Shown: positions 34,823 to 43,477 of the stretch, in pieces
Layout of the letters: the number at the start of each line of letters is the position of its first letter
Position numbering within the stretch: position 1 is the first letter of the stretch
Source of the DNA: Gordonia sediminis
Lineage (GTDB): Bacteria; Actinomycetota; Actinomycetes; Mycobacteriales; Mycobacteriaceae
Direction: 5' to 3'
Length of the DNA: 64,000 nt
Assembly: GCA_004193205.1 (NCBI GenBank)
Contig: RZUM01000005.1
Location: 1 to 64,000, forward strand
The notes under the pieces: generated by a model
Databases searched by the model: none
The model's input: the letters and a program-made list of their open reading frames with translations, nothing else
Told to the model about the DNA's origin: nothing
Made by a program: the position numbers and the translations under genes

Positions 34823-36532
34823 ATGATCAAGGTGGTGGTGACCGACCTCGACGGCACCCTCACCCGCGGCGATGAACTCTCCGCGGAAGCGCTCGCCGCC
34901 CTCGATGGCGTTCGACGCGACGGCATGCTGGTCGTGCTCGCCACCGGGCGCATCCGGTCCGAGCTCGAGGCGGCTTTCCCGCAGATCTCGCGACACGTCG
35001 ATGCGATGGTGCTGGAGAACGGCGCGGTCGGCGTCGTCGGCAATACGACGATCGAACTCGCCTCGCCCGTCGACGAGGATGTGGCGCGCGAGATGGCCGC
35101 GCGCGGAATCCCGTTCCGTCGCGGCCAGGGATTGTTGGCGACCACCACCGAGCATTCCGACGCGATCACGTCGGTGATCGCCGAGGTCGGCTCGGACTGC
35201 CAGGTCGTGCACAACCTCTCCGAACTGATGGTCGTCCCGGCGGGCACCACGAAGGGCACCGGTGTGGTCGCGCTGCTGCGGCGGCTGGACCTGTCGCGTC
35301 ACAACGCGGTCGCGATCGGTAACGCGGAGAACGACATCGCGCTGTTGAGCGTGGCCGAGATCGGCGCGGCGGTCGCCGATGCGGTGCCGTCGCTCAAGCG
35401 GCATGCCGATGCGGTGCTCGGCCACCCCAATGGCTCCGGAGTTGCCGAGCTCCTGGCGAAGCCCTATGTCACCGGGGTACAACGCTGGTGTCCGTCCCGG
35501 CATTGGATCCGGATCGGAGACTACGACGGTCCAGAGCAGGTGCCCGCGACGGTTCCCGGCAGTCAGGCACGCATCCTGGTCACCGGGCCGAGTGGGTCGG
35601 GTAAGAGCTATGTCGTCGGTCTGATGGCCGAACAGTGGATCCTCGCCGGCTACAGCGTCCTGATGGTCGACGCCGAGGGCGATCACACCGGACTGAGCCG
35701 GCTGGCCCGCGTCCGGGCCGTGGATGCCGCCCACCACCTGCCGGCACCGACCGAGGTGGCGGCGATGCTCGAACACAACACCAGCGTCGTCGTCGATCTG
35801 TCGGCTCTCAACGAGTCCGCCCGGGCGAGCTACATGTCGCGGCTGCGGTTGTGCGCGGAGGCCCGGCGCGAGGAACGCGGGTATCCGCACTGGATCGTCC
35901 TCGACGAGGCCCACCTCCTGCGCCACGAGGCGAGCGCCGGCTGGGCGCACCGGGGTGGTTACGTTCTGTCGACGTTCGTTCCCGCCGAACTACCCGACGA
36001 CGAGCTCGAACAGTGTGACGTCACCGTCGTTCTGCCCGATATCGACGTCGGGGGCCATATCTCCGAGCAGCCGCGGCGGTTCGCGACGCTCGAACTCGAG
36101 GGTGGACCGGCGCGGCCGTTCACCATGGGTGAGCGGATCACAGCCCATGTGCGGCATCGGCACAAGTACGCGGACAAGACCCTCCCGGAGTCTCGGCGCT
36201 TCTACTTCCACTCGGAGGCTCCCGATGTGGAGACCGCCGGGACGGTCCGCGAGTTCAGCCGTCAACTCGCGTGGCTGCCCCCGGACATCGTCGAATTCCA
36301 TGCCGAACGAGGCGACTTCTCGCGGTGGTTCCGTGACGCCTTGGCCGACTCCGACGCCGCCGACGAGATCGCCGACGCCGAAGAGCATCTCGCGGCTCAG
36401 CGTGCGGCCACTATCGAGCGGGTGCGGCGGCGCATCATCGAATCCGTCGATCGTCGCTACGCCCTCGACGCCGGCAGAGCACGCGCGTTCGCCGACGAGG
36501 GCAAGGTCCACGGAGCCGTCGGGAGCCGGTGA
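34823..36532 (+). CDS. HAD phosphatase fused to a HerA/VirB4-like P-loop ATPase
   Basis: A 569-residue two-domain protein. Residues 1-215 form a Cof-type HAD hydrolase with the nucleophile motif DLDGT (Asp8, Asp10), a thiol/threonine turn LATGR and GNAENDI for Mg binding. Residues 240-450 form a P-loop ATPase with Walker A GPSGSGKS at 255-262 and Walker B WIVLDEAH near 360, of the HerA/DUF87 type. The C-terminal 100 residues are charged helices. GGAAGGGG precedes the ATG. It stands alone between a membrane protein and a convergent thioesterase. The fusion suggests a phosphate- or nucleotide-sensing motor; substrate unknown. Confidence 0.82.
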   Translation: MIKVVVTDLDGTLTRGDELSAEALAALDGVRRDGMLVVLATGRIRSELEAAFPQISRHVDAMVLENGAVGVVGNTTIELASPVDEDVAREMAARGIPFRRGQGLLATTTEHSDAITSVIAEVGSDCQVVHNLSELMVVPAGTTKGTGVVALLRRLDLSRHNAVAIGNAENDIALLSVAEIGAAVADAVPSLKRHADAVLGHPNGSGVAELLAKPYVTGVQRWCPSRHWIRIGDYDGPEQVPATVPGSQARILVTGPSGSGKSYVVGLMAEQWILAGYSVLMVDAEGDHTGLSRLARVRAVDAAHHLPAPTEVAAMLEHNTSVVVDLSALNESARASYMSRLRLCAEARREERGYPHWIVLDEAHLLRHEASAGWAHRGGYVLSTFVPAELPDDELEQCDVTVVLPDIDVGGHISEQPRRFATLELEGGPARPFTMGERITAHVRHRHKYADKTLPESRRFYFHSEAPDVETAGTVREFSRQLAWLPPDIVEFHAERGDFSRWFRDALADSDAADEIADAEEHLAAQRAATIERVRRRIIESVDRRYALDAGRARAFADEGKVHGAVGSR

Positions 36533-36538
36533 GGCCGG

Positions 36539-36991
36539 TCAGCGGGGTCGCCATCGCTTCCAGACCGCACGCCCGGTGGCGCGTGTCTTGCCCTCGTAGA
36601 GCAGTTCCGCCTCGCACACGATTTCTGGCTCGGTGGCCTCGACGATGACCGCGCGCAGTTCGACCGGGCTGTCGAGCGGACTGGGGCGCAGGTACCGGAC
36701 GTCGATACCCGCGGTGAGATAGGCCAGTTCCGCACCGGGCAATGGCTCCCAGCCCTGGATCGACGCCTCGTTCATGACGCCGGCAGCCGAGTGACAGTCG
36801 AGCAGAGTGGCGATGATCCCGCCGTTGAGGAACCCGATACCGTTGTCGTGCTCGGGCCACGGCATGAATGTGGCGGTGACACACCCGTCGCCGACATAGC
36901 TCTTGAGTCGCAGTCCGCGCTCGTTGGCCGGCCCGCAGCCGAAGCACGTCATCGTCGGAAAGATTCGGTCCTGGATCGCGATCTCGTCCAC
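36539..36991 (-). CDS. PaaI-type hotdog-fold thioesterase
   Basis: A 150-residue hotdog protein. CFGCGPANERGLRLK near residue 16 and the helix HDNGIGFLNGGIIATLLDCHSAAGV with its catalytic-type Asp are typical of PaaI/DUF4442 acyl-CoA thioesterases. The GTG at 36991 gives a start near the conserved core; an in-frame start at 37021 adds ten residues and neither has a good ribosome-binding site. It converges on the HAD-ATPase gene with six bases between stops. It may hydrolyse aromatic or medium-chain acyl-CoA. Confidence 0.75.
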   Translation of the reverse strand: MDEIAIQDRIFPTMTCFGCGPANERGLRLKSYVGDGCVTATFMPWPEHDNGIGFLNGGIIATLLDCHSAAGVMNEASIQGWEPLPGAELAYLTAGIDVRYLRPSPLDSPVELRAVIVEATEPEIVCEAELLYEGKTRATGRAVWKRWRPR

Positions 36992-37095
36992 AGCTGAACA
37001 GTATCGACCCTCGCCCAGCACCCTGCCGACTCATTCGCCGAATGCGGCGATGGAACGTGGATCCCGCCCGACCGGACTCTCGCTCGCCCCTCCGA

Positions 37096-37422
37096 TCAGG
37101 ACTTCACGAGCCGCGCGATGGCGTCGGAGGCTTCCTTGAGTTTCAGCTCGGCCTCGGGCCCACCGTGCTTGGCGGCGTCGACGACACAATGGCGCATGTG
37201 ATCGTCGAGCAGGCCGAGCGCGACACCCTCGAGCGCCTTGGTCAGCGCCGAGATCTGGGTGAGGATGTCGATGCAGTAGACCTCTTCGTCGACCATCCGA
37301 TGGATGCCGCGGGCCTGCCCTTCGATGCGTTTGAGCCGTGCGAGGTAACGATCCTTGTCGGCCATGTAGCCGTGGTGCGCATGGGTGCCGGCCTCAGATG
37401 CCGGCGTGCTGTTGGCGGCCAT
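37096..37422 (-). CDS. csoR: Copper-sensing repressor CsoR
   Basis: A 108-residue all-helical CsoR/RcnR repressor. Cys50, His75 and Cys79 reproduce the Cys-x24-His-x3-Cys spacing of the Cu(I) site of mycobacterial CsoR exactly. The N-terminal His-rich GTHAHHGYM adds ligands. The ATG at 37422 follows GAGGAGC. It is divergent from copZ-copA, with two palindromes containing ATACCC/GGGTAT between them, the known kind of CsoR operator. Copper binding should release it and start efflux. Confidence 0.92.
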   Translation of the reverse strand: MAANSTPASEAGTHAHHGYMADKDRYLARLKRIEGQARGIHRMVDEEVYCIDILTQISALTKALEGVALGLLDDHMRHCVVDAAKHGGPEAELKLKEASDAIARLVKS

Positions 37423-37472
37423 GACGTGGTGCTCCTCGCTGTGACGAATCGAGACGGCAGCATCCTTGCGGA

Positions 37473-37489
37473 ATACCCCATGGGGGTAT
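37473..37489. promoter_or_regulatory. CsoR operator, proximal palindrome
   Basis: ATACCCC-AT-GGGGGTAT, a near-perfect palindrome 51 bases upstream of csoR. It fits autoregulation. Confidence 0.75.
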
Positions 37490-37502
37490 ACGTTAGCAGA
37501 TA

Positions 37503-37525
37503 CCGATACCCACTAAGGGTATCGG
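37503..37525. promoter_or_regulatory. CsoR operator, distal palindrome
   Basis: CCGATACCC-N5-GGGTATCGG, perfect 9-base arms, 23 bases before the copZ start. It should control the copZ-copA promoter. Confidence 0.78.
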
Positions 37526-37547
37526 AATGTGAAGCGGAGGAGTGACC

Positions 37548-37760
37548 ATGACGACGACCGAATACCAGGTGACGGGCATGACCTGCGGTCACTGCGAGAC
37601 GTCGGTGCGCGAAGAGGTCGGTGAGGTACCCGGGGTCGAGGACGTCGCGGTCAGCGCCGAGACGGGCAAGCTCGTGATCACCAGTTCGGATGCGATCGAC
37701 GACGCCACCGTGCTCGCCGCGGTGGAAGAAGCCGGTTACTCGGCAGCGCGAGTCGGGTGA
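37548..37760 (+). CDS. copZ: Copper chaperone CopZ
   Basis: A 70-residue heavy-metal-associated domain with the Cu(I) site GMTCGHCE at residues 10-17. The central histidine in CGHC is common in actinobacterial chaperones. GGAGG lies 7 bases before the ATG at 37548; a GTG two codons earlier is less favoured. It probably hands copper to the P-type ATPase 75 bases downstream. Confidence 0.9.
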   Translation: MTTTEYQVTGMTCGHCETSVREEVGEVPGVEDVAVSAETGKLVITSSDAIDDATVLAAVEEAGYSAARVG

Positions 37761-37835
37761 GGCGGGGCCGGGCGATGCGCCCGGTCAGCACATCCAGACA
37801 CGCCCTAACCGCCGCCAGCAAGAAGAGGAGATCTG

Positions 37836-40109
37836 ATGAGCACGTCGGTACCCGCAGCTCAGCAGCCGAGCTTCGAGCTGGAGATCGGCGGGATGACCTG
37901 CGCGTCCTGCGCCAACCGGATCGAGCGCAAGCTCAACAAACTCGACGGTGTCGTCGCCACGGTGAACTACGCCACCGAGAAGGCCAAGGTCACCACACTC
38001 GCGGGCTATGACCCCACGCGTCTGATCGACGAGATCGAGAAGACCGGTTATACCGCGGCGCTGCCCGCGGCCGCCGAGCCCAGCAGCGCCCGACCGACTG
38101 GCGGCGCCGACGAATCCGATCCGGAACTGCAATCGCTGCGCACGCGGCTGATCGGTGCGGTCGTGTTGTCGGTACCGGTCATCGCGATGGCGATGATCCC
38201 CGCCCTGCAGTTCGAATACTGGCAGTGGGCGTCGTTGACGCTGGCGTCGCCGGTCGTTGTCTGGGCGGCGTGGCCGTTCCACAAGGCTGCCTGGGCCAAT
38301 CTGCGTCACGGCACCGCGACGATGGACACGCTGATCTCGATGGGCACGCTCAGCGCCTATCTGTGGTCGTTGTACGCGTTGTTCTTCGGCATGGCCGGCA
38401 TGCCCGGGATGACGCACACCTTCGAGCTGACCCTCGAGCAGTCCGACGGTGCATCCAACATCTACCTCGAGGTTGCTTCCGGCGTGACGACGTTCATCCT
38501 CGCGGGCCGCTACTTCGAGAAGCGGTCCAAGCGCCGGGCGGGTGCGGCGCTGCGGGCCCTGCTGGAGCTCGGCGCCAAAGACGTGTCGCTGCTGCGTGAC
38601 GGCGTCGAGTCCACCATCGCCGTGGACGATCTGGCCGTCGGTGACGAGTTCGTGGTGCGCCCCGGCGAGAAGATCGCCACCGACGGTGTCGTCGTGGCCG
38701 GCTCCTCGGCGGTCGATGCGTCCATGCTGACCGGCGAGTCGGTACCCGTGGAAGTGGGTGTCGGCGATGCGGTGACCGGCGCCACGGTAAACGCCGGCGG
38801 TCGACTCGTGGTGCGGGCATCCCGTATCGGCGCCGACACCCAGCTGGCACAGATGGCCAAGCTCGTCGAGGACGCGCAGAGCGGGAAGGCCCACGTTCAG
38901 CGCCTTGCCGACCGGATCTCCGGGGTGTTCGTACCGATCGTCATCGGGATCGCCGCGGTCACCCTGGCCGCGTGGCTGATCGCCGGCTATTCGGCCTCGG
39001 CGGCGTTCACCGCCGCGGTCGCCGTGCTCGTGATCGCCTGCCCGTGCGCGCTGGGCCTGGCCACTCCGACCGCTCTGCTCGTCGGCACCGGGCGCGGCGC
39101 GCAGATGGGGGTGCTGATCAAGGGACCAGAGGTGCTGGAATCGACCCGCAAGGTCGACACCGTCGTGCTCGACAAGACCGGCACCGTCACCACCGGCAAG
39201 ATGACCCTCGTCGACGTGATCACCGAGTCCGGCACCGATCGCGCCGGGTTGCTGCGGCTGGCCGGAGCGCTGGAGAACTCGTCGGAGCACCCGATCGCCC
39301 AGGCCATCGCCAAGGGTGCGGCCGCCGAGGTCGGCACCTTGCCCACCCCGGAGGACTTCGCGAACGTCGAAGGCCGGGGTGTGCAGGGCATCGTCGACGG
39401 CTCGGCCGTGCTCGTCGGCCGCGAATCGCTGCTCGCCGACTGGTCACAGCACCTCGGCGACGAGGTCTCGGCGGCCAAGGCGCACGCCGAGAGTGAGGGC
39501 AAGACCGTGGTCGCCGTCGGGTGGGACGGGCACGCCCGCGGCGTGCTCGTGGTCGCCGACACCGTCAAGCCGACCAGCGCCGAAGCCATCCGTCAACTCA
39601 AAGGACTGGGCCTCAAGCCCGTGCTGCTCACCGGCGACAACGCCGCGGTGGCCGAGCAGATCGCCGCCGAGGTCGGCATCGACGACGTGTTCGCCGAGGT
39701 GTTGCCTGCCGACAAGGTCGATGTCATCACCCGACTGCAGGCGGACGGGAAGACGGTGGCGATGGTCGGTGACGGCGTCAACGACGCTCCCGCCCTCGCC
39801 CGCGCGGACCTCGGGCTGGCGATGGGCACCGGCACCGACGTCGCGATCGAGGCCTCCGACATCACCCTGGTGCGCGGTGACCTGCGCAGCGCGGTCGATG
39901 CGATCCGGCTGTCCCGCAAGACGCTCGGCACGATCAAGTCGAATCTGTTCTGGGCGTTCGCCTACAACGTGGCCGCCATTCCGATCGCCGCGCTGGGCAT
40001 GCTCAATCCGATGCTCGCCGGTGCCGCGATGGCGTTCTCGAGCGTCTTCGTCGTCACCAACAGCCTTCGCCTGCGGCGCTTCCGGAGTTCCATTCCCGCC
40101 GGCGGGTGA
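37836..40109 (+). CDS. copA: Cu(I)-exporting P-type ATPase
   Basis: A 757-residue P1B-type ATPase. One N-terminal metal-binding domain has GMTCASC (Cys22, Cys25). The membrane copper site CPC is Cys402-Pro403-Cys404 (in [14 protein letters not shown]). The phosphorylated Asp lies in DKTGT near residue 446, and TGDN and [10 protein letters not shown] follow. Length and CPC identify Cu/Ag export. AAGAGGAGA precedes the ATG. It is in an operon with copZ under CsoR. The complex-I-like genes start 145 bases downstream on the same strand without an obvious terminator. Confidence 0.92.
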   Translation: MSTSVPAAQQPSFELEIGGMTCASCANRIERKLNKLDGVVATVNYATEKAKVTTLAGYDPTRLIDEIEKTGYTAALPAAAEPSSARPTGGADESDPELQSLRTRLIGAVVLSVPVIAMAMIPALQFEYWQWASLTLASPVVVWAAWPFHKAAWANLRHGTATMDTLISMGTLSAYLWSLYALFFGMAGMPGMTHTFELTLEQSDGASNIYLEVASGVTTFILAGRYFEKRSKRRAGAALRALLELGAKDVSLLRDGVESTIAVDDLAVGDEFVVRPGEKIATDGVVVAGSSAVDASMLTGESVPVEVGVGDAVTGATVNAGGRLVVRASRIGADTQLAQMAKLVEDAQSGKAHVQRLADRISGVFVPIVIGIAAVTLAAWLIAGYSASAAFTAAVAVLVIACPCALGLATPTALLVGTGRGAQMGVLIKGPEVLESTRKVDTVVLDKTGTVTTGKMTLVDVITESGTDRAGLLRLAGALENSSEHPIAQAIAKGAAAEVGTLPTPEDFANVEGRGVQGIVDGSAVLVGRESLLADWSQHLGDEVSAAKAHAESEGKTVVAVGWDGHARGVLVVADTVKPTSAEAIRQLKGLGLKPVLLTGDNAAVAEQIAAEVGIDDVFAEVLPADKVDVITRLQADGKTVAMVGDGVNDAPALARADLGLAMGTGTDVAIEASDITLVRGDLRSAVDAIRLSRKTLGTIKSNLFWAFAYNVAAIPIAALGMLNPMLAGAAMAFSSVFVVTNSLRLRRFRSSIPAGG

Positions 40110-40254
40110 CGCCGAGAACGGTAACTGTCTCTCCACCAACGGATTTCCGATGGATTGATCGACGCGGCCTTGTCGCGTGCCACGCTGGTCGTTACGGGCG
40201 GCTTCAGGTGCGGTCCGGCACGACAGGTTTCGACCACCATGAGAGGAAGTCGAA

Positions 40255-40605
40255 GTGAGCGGATACGTTTCGGTCGCGGTGGTTCTCGTCGTGAGCGTCA
40301 CCGCTTGGGGTGTGCTCACTCTCGTGGCCCGTCGGATGCGGGTCGCGGCCCCAGAGCGTGAGGTACTGCCGTTCGGGTCGGGCTGGGATCTGCAGGAACA
40401 CGCGCTGTCGCGGTATCACACACGGTGGTATCCGATGACGCTCGTCTTCCTGGCGTTCGACGTCGAGATGCTCTTCATGTATCCGTGGGCGACGGTCGCC
40501 GGGTCGATCGGCGCCAAGGCCATCACCGAGATGTTCGTGTTCCTGGGGATCTTGATGGTCGCCGTGCTGTGGGCGTGGCGGGAGGGGGTGTTCCGGTGGC
40601 AGTGA
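40255..40605 (+). CDS. nuoA: NADH-quinone oxidoreductase subunit A-like
   Basis: A 116-residue membrane protein with three segments. The conserved PFGSGW (in place of PYECG) and RYHTRWYPMTLVFLAFDVEMLFMYPWA, the quinone-side loop with its acidic residues, identify NuoA. In canonical NuoA the first loop has a Cys that is here a Ser. It opens the nuo-like operon, starts at a GTG after GAGAGGAAG, and overlaps the next gene by ten bases. Confidence 0.87.
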   Translation: MSGYVSVAVVLVVSVTAWGVLTLVARRMRVAAPEREVLPFGSGWDLQEHALSRYHTRWYPMTLVFLAFDVEMLFMYPWATVAGSIGAKAITEMFVFLGILMVAVLWAWREGVFRWQ

Positions 40606-41687
40606 CCCGAGAGACGCTCACCGACGTGCACGCGCTCAGCCTCGAGGCGCCCGGCGATACTCTCTTGCGGATCGCGACCGAGGCGAGCCTCGTCCGTGGC
40701 GGCGGCGAGCCGGCCTCCTCCCCGGCCGCGGCGAACGCGCTCGTCGTGTGCGGCGAGATACCCGATCGTTTCGGCGAACTCGTGGAACGGCTGTGGCAGC
40801 AGATGCCGTATCCGAAGGCGCGGGTGACCGTTTCTGATCCAGCGGAGATTGCCGACCGACTGTCGGAGGTGGCGCGAAGCATCCGGGACCTCCCGGCGCA
40901 ACGGGCGGCCGCACTGCGTGACGTACGGACGCCGATGGCCACCGAGAATGCGATGTCGGATGACGACATGGGCGGGCACGAGCATATGAGCATGTCAGGG
41001 CCGGGCAGGTATCCCCTCGCGATGGGTGACGACGATCGCGACGGCCTCGAGATGGACGTGCTCAACCGCACGCTGGGTCCCTTCCTGCCCGACTGGGATC
41101 CACGCCTGCTCGTCCATGTCGTGCTCGCAGGCGATCTGGTGCGATCGGCCGAGGCGGAGATCGTGTCACCGCAGACCGGCGTGCCCGGCCCCGACGACGA
41201 GCACGCCGCAGTGCTGCGACTCGACGCCGCCGCACGTCTGCTGCATGTGGCCGGGTGGGGTCCGGTCGCCGATCGGATGACCCGCGCCCGAGATGCCGCG
41301 TTCGACGGGCGAAGCGACGACGCGCTGCGCGATGCGCTGCGCTGCCGCAGGCGGATCGCACGATCACCGTTGCTCCGCTGGGTTTTTCGCGGTCTCCGGA
41401 TCCGCGACATCGCGCTGGTCGACCTGCTGTTGCGGACCGTCGACGACGCCGTCCGTCTGCTGCGCGACGAACCGGCATCGACATCTCCGCCGGCGTTGAC
41501 CGCCGAGGAGATCGGCGACCTCGTCACCGGCCGTGACCTCGGGACCGCACGACTGTTGCTCGCGGCCGTGCACCCGGCGGCGCCCGACGCGGGTGCGGTG
41601 GGTTCCGGTCACCCGACGGCGTCCGGGCACGAGATGTCGGCGGGCCAGCACGCGCACACCGGCCACGACGGGATGCACCATGGCTGA
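40596..41687 (+). CDS. Unusual complex-I-associated protein with NuoB-like and NuoD-like segments and His/Met-rich stretches
   Basis: A 363-residue protein from a GTG at 40596 overlapping nuoA. Residues 48-79 (LVVCGEIPDRFGELVERLWQ, then QMPYPK) resemble the NuoB segment before its cluster cysteines, but those cysteines are absent. Residues 158-190 (RTLGPFLPDWDPRLLVHVVL) resemble the start of NuoD, with the GPxHP motif degenerate. Residues 120-143 and 339-363 are rich in His and Met, including MGGHEHMSM and GHDGMHHG. It sits where NuoB, C and D are normally encoded. It may cap the membrane arm, but cannot carry the usual iron-sulfur cluster. Similarity is by eye. Confidence 0.6.
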   Translation: MAVTRETLTDVHALSLEAPGDTLLRIATEASLVRGGGEPASSPAAANALVVCGEIPDRFGELVERLWQQMPYPKARVTVSDPAEIADRLSEVARSIRDLPAQRAAALRDVRTPMATENAMSDDDMGGHEHMSMSGPGRYPLAMGDDDRDGLEMDVLNRTLGPFLPDWDPRLLVHVVLAGDLVRSAEAEIVSPQTGVPGPDDEHAAVLRLDAAARLLHVAGWGPVADRMTRARDAAFDGRSDDALRDALRCRRRIARSPLLRWVFRGLRIRDIALVDLLLRTVDDAVRLLRDEPASTSPPALTAEEIGDLVTGRDLGTARLLLAAVHPAAPDAGAVGSGHPTASGHEMSAGQHAHTGHDGMHHG

Positions 41688-42612
41688 CGCCGCACCCCTG
41701 CTGATCGCGGCTGCCATCCCGCTGGCGGTCCCGGCCCTCGGGCTCGCCGCCGCCGGTATCGACGCGACCCTCACCGCACACGCGCGTGGCGCCCCGATCG
41801 CCGGCGGGGCGCTGCGGCCCGTGCGCGACATCGGCCGACTGTTGCGCCAGCAGCGCCGTACGATTCTCGGCGCCGACACCCTGCTGTGGCGGATCGGTGG
41901 CCTCGGCCTCTGTGTCGCAGCGTTTCTCGCCGTGCTCGTGGTGCCCTTCGGCTCGACCGCCGCCGCCGACCTGCCGATCGGCGTGGTGTGGTTCAACATG
42001 ACCGATGTCGCCCTATGGGGGTTGTGGTGGATGCTCGGTTGGGGGCCCAACGGGGTCTTCGCGCTCGTCGGCGGCTACCGATTCCTCGCGCAGGCGCTCG
42101 CCTACGAGCTACCTCTGATGTTTGCGCTGACCGCCCCGGCGGTCGCCGCCGGCAGCCTGCGTCTCGGCGATGTCGTCGACGCCCAGCACGACGTCTGGTT
42201 TGTCGCGACGATGCCGATCGCGGCCCTGGTGTATCTGATCAGCGTGGCAGCCTTCTCGGTGTGGAGACCGTTCGCCCCGGCCGCCGGACGCGACCTCGCG
42301 GGCGGCGTCCTCGGCGAACTCTCCGGCCCGGACAGGCTTTGGGTTCTCGCCGGCCGGTGGTGTCTGCTCGTCGCGGGTGCCGTCTTCGCGGTGCCCATGT
42401 TCCTCGGCGGCGGCGCAGGACCCCTGCTACCCGCTGCGGTGTGGGTGGTGCTCAAGGCGGTCCTGGTCGTGGCCGTCCTGATCGGCGTGGGGCGCGCCGT
42501 CCCGGCGATCCCGCCGCAACGTCTGGCCGAGGTCGGCTGGCTGATCCTCGTGCCGCTCACCCTGATTCAGCTCCTGATCACTTCGATACTCGCCGCCACC
42601 GGAAAGGGATGA
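41680..42612 (+). CDS. nuoH: NADH-quinone oxidoreductase subunit H-like
   Basis: A 310-residue membrane protein with about eight segments. The loop after helix 1 reads ARGAPIAGGALRPVRDIGRLL, closer to the group-4-hydrogenase type than to NuoH's RRGPN. The quinone-chamber loop is GGVLGELSGPDRLW in place of AGxxTEYSGxxF, keeping one Glu, and a later conserved Glu (LAEY) is replaced in LAGRW. The quinone site is therefore degenerate. It overlaps the previous gene by eight bases. Confidence 0.8.
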   Translation: MADAAPLLIAAAIPLAVPALGLAAAGIDATLTAHARGAPIAGGALRPVRDIGRLLRQQRRTILGADTLLWRIGGLGLCVAAFLAVLVVPFGSTAAADLPIGVVWFNMTDVALWGLWWMLGWGPNGVFALVGGYRFLAQALAYELPLMFALTAPAVAAGSLRLGDVVDAQHDVWFVATMPIAALVYLISVAAFSVWRPFAPAAGRDLAGGVLGELSGPDRLWVLAGRWCLLVAGAVFAVPMFLGGGAGPLLPAAVWVVLKAVLVVAVLIGVGRAVPAIPPQRLAEVGWLILVPLTLIQLLITSILAATGKG

Positions 42613-43175
42613 CCGTGATCGAATCCGTGCTCTTCTGGATCAGTGCCCTGGTCGCGATCGTGTTCGGGGCGCTGGTGTTCCGCGTCGACTCGATGGCCCG
42701 GGCGACCTACGCGTTGGCACTGTCGTTCATCGCGGTCGGCGTCGCGGTGCTGACGATGCGTCAGGACTTCATCGGCGTCATCACCATCCTGATGATGATC
42801 ATGGAGATGGCGATCATGGCCGTGTTCATGGTCTCCTACATGGGCATGAACCCGGCCCTGATGCCGATGGACATGACCCATGCGAAGCGTCCGGCCGCCG
42901 TCGTCGCCGGCACCGTGTTCGTGCTGCTGGGCGCGGCGGTGCTGCTCATCCCGTGGCCGGTCGTCGATTCCCGGACACCCGAGAACCTCACCGAACAACT
43001 GGGCGAGGCGCTGATGGGGTCGAAGATGCTCGTCATGCTGACGGTGAGCCCGATCCTGTTCGCGACCATCGTCGCCGCGGTGGTGATCGCGTTGCCGCGC
43101 GGCCGCTACGACCGGTTCGGCGAGGATCTGCGCGACACCCCGACCGATCCCGAGCCCGGAGGGGTGGGCCGATGA
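42609..43175 (+). CDS. nuoJ: NADH-quinone oxidoreductase subunit J-like
   Basis: A 188-residue membrane protein with five segments. The conserved helix-3 region reads QDFIGVITILMMIMEMAIMAVFMVS, with the pi-bulge-type pattern of NuoJ but a Met-rich variant. A Met-rich loop (MGMNPALMPMDMTH) follows. Start and nuoH stop overlap as ATGA, as do the next junctions. It links the H/A region to K and the antiporter-like subunits. Confidence 0.85.
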   Translation: MTVIESVLFWISALVAIVFGALVFRVDSMARATYALALSFIAVGVAVLTMRQDFIGVITILMMIMEMAIMAVFMVSYMGMNPALMPMDMTHAKRPAAVVAGTVFVLLGAAVLLIPWPVVDSRTPENLTEQLGEALMGSKMLVMLTVSPILFATIVAAVVIALPRGRYDRFGEDLRDTPTDPEPGGVGR

Positions 43176-43477
43176 CGCTCCAGTTGACGTTGCTCGTCGC
43201 CGTCGCGCTGTTCTCGATCGGCCTGTACGGCGCGATCTCCCAGCAGGTCGTGGTCATGGTGATGATGGGTATCGAACTCATGATCAACGGGGTCATCCTC
43301 GCCGCGGCCGCACTGTGGTGGTTCCTGTCCCCCACCGTGCTCGATGGTCAGGTGCTGCTGCTGGTGATCATCGCGGCGATGACCGTCGAGATGGCGATGG
43401 GCTTCGGCGTCGCCACCCTCATCCATCGCGCCCGGCGCTCCGACATGACCGACGACGCGACGGAGCTGCACGGATGA
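43172..43477 (+). CDS. nuoK: NADH-quinone oxidoreductase subunit K-like
   Basis: A 101-residue protein of three helices. Both conserved intramembrane glutamates are present, in MGIELMINGV and MTVEMAMGFG, so the proton-carrying pair of NuoK is kept. ATGA overlap with nuoJ and nuoL. Confidence 0.87.
   Translation: MTLQLTLLVAVALFSIGLYGAISQQVVVMVMMGIELMINGVILAAAALWWFLSPTVLDGQVLLLVIIAAMTVEMAMGFGVATLIHRARRSDMTDDATELHG

Noticed and set aside
33721-35259. Minus-strand frame of 512 codons opposite the membrane protein and HAD-ATPase genes
   Set aside because: Spans two genes with good starts and motifs on the plus strand; the product is a polar low-complexity shadow.
37785-39290. 501-codon minus-strand frame opposite copA
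   Set aside because: Antisense shadow, Arg/Gly-rich, no domain, while the other strand has every P-type ATPase motif.
40110-40254. Possible terminator or riboswitch between copA and nuoA
   Set aside because: No stable stem-loop or conserved riboswitch-like structure seen in 145 bases.
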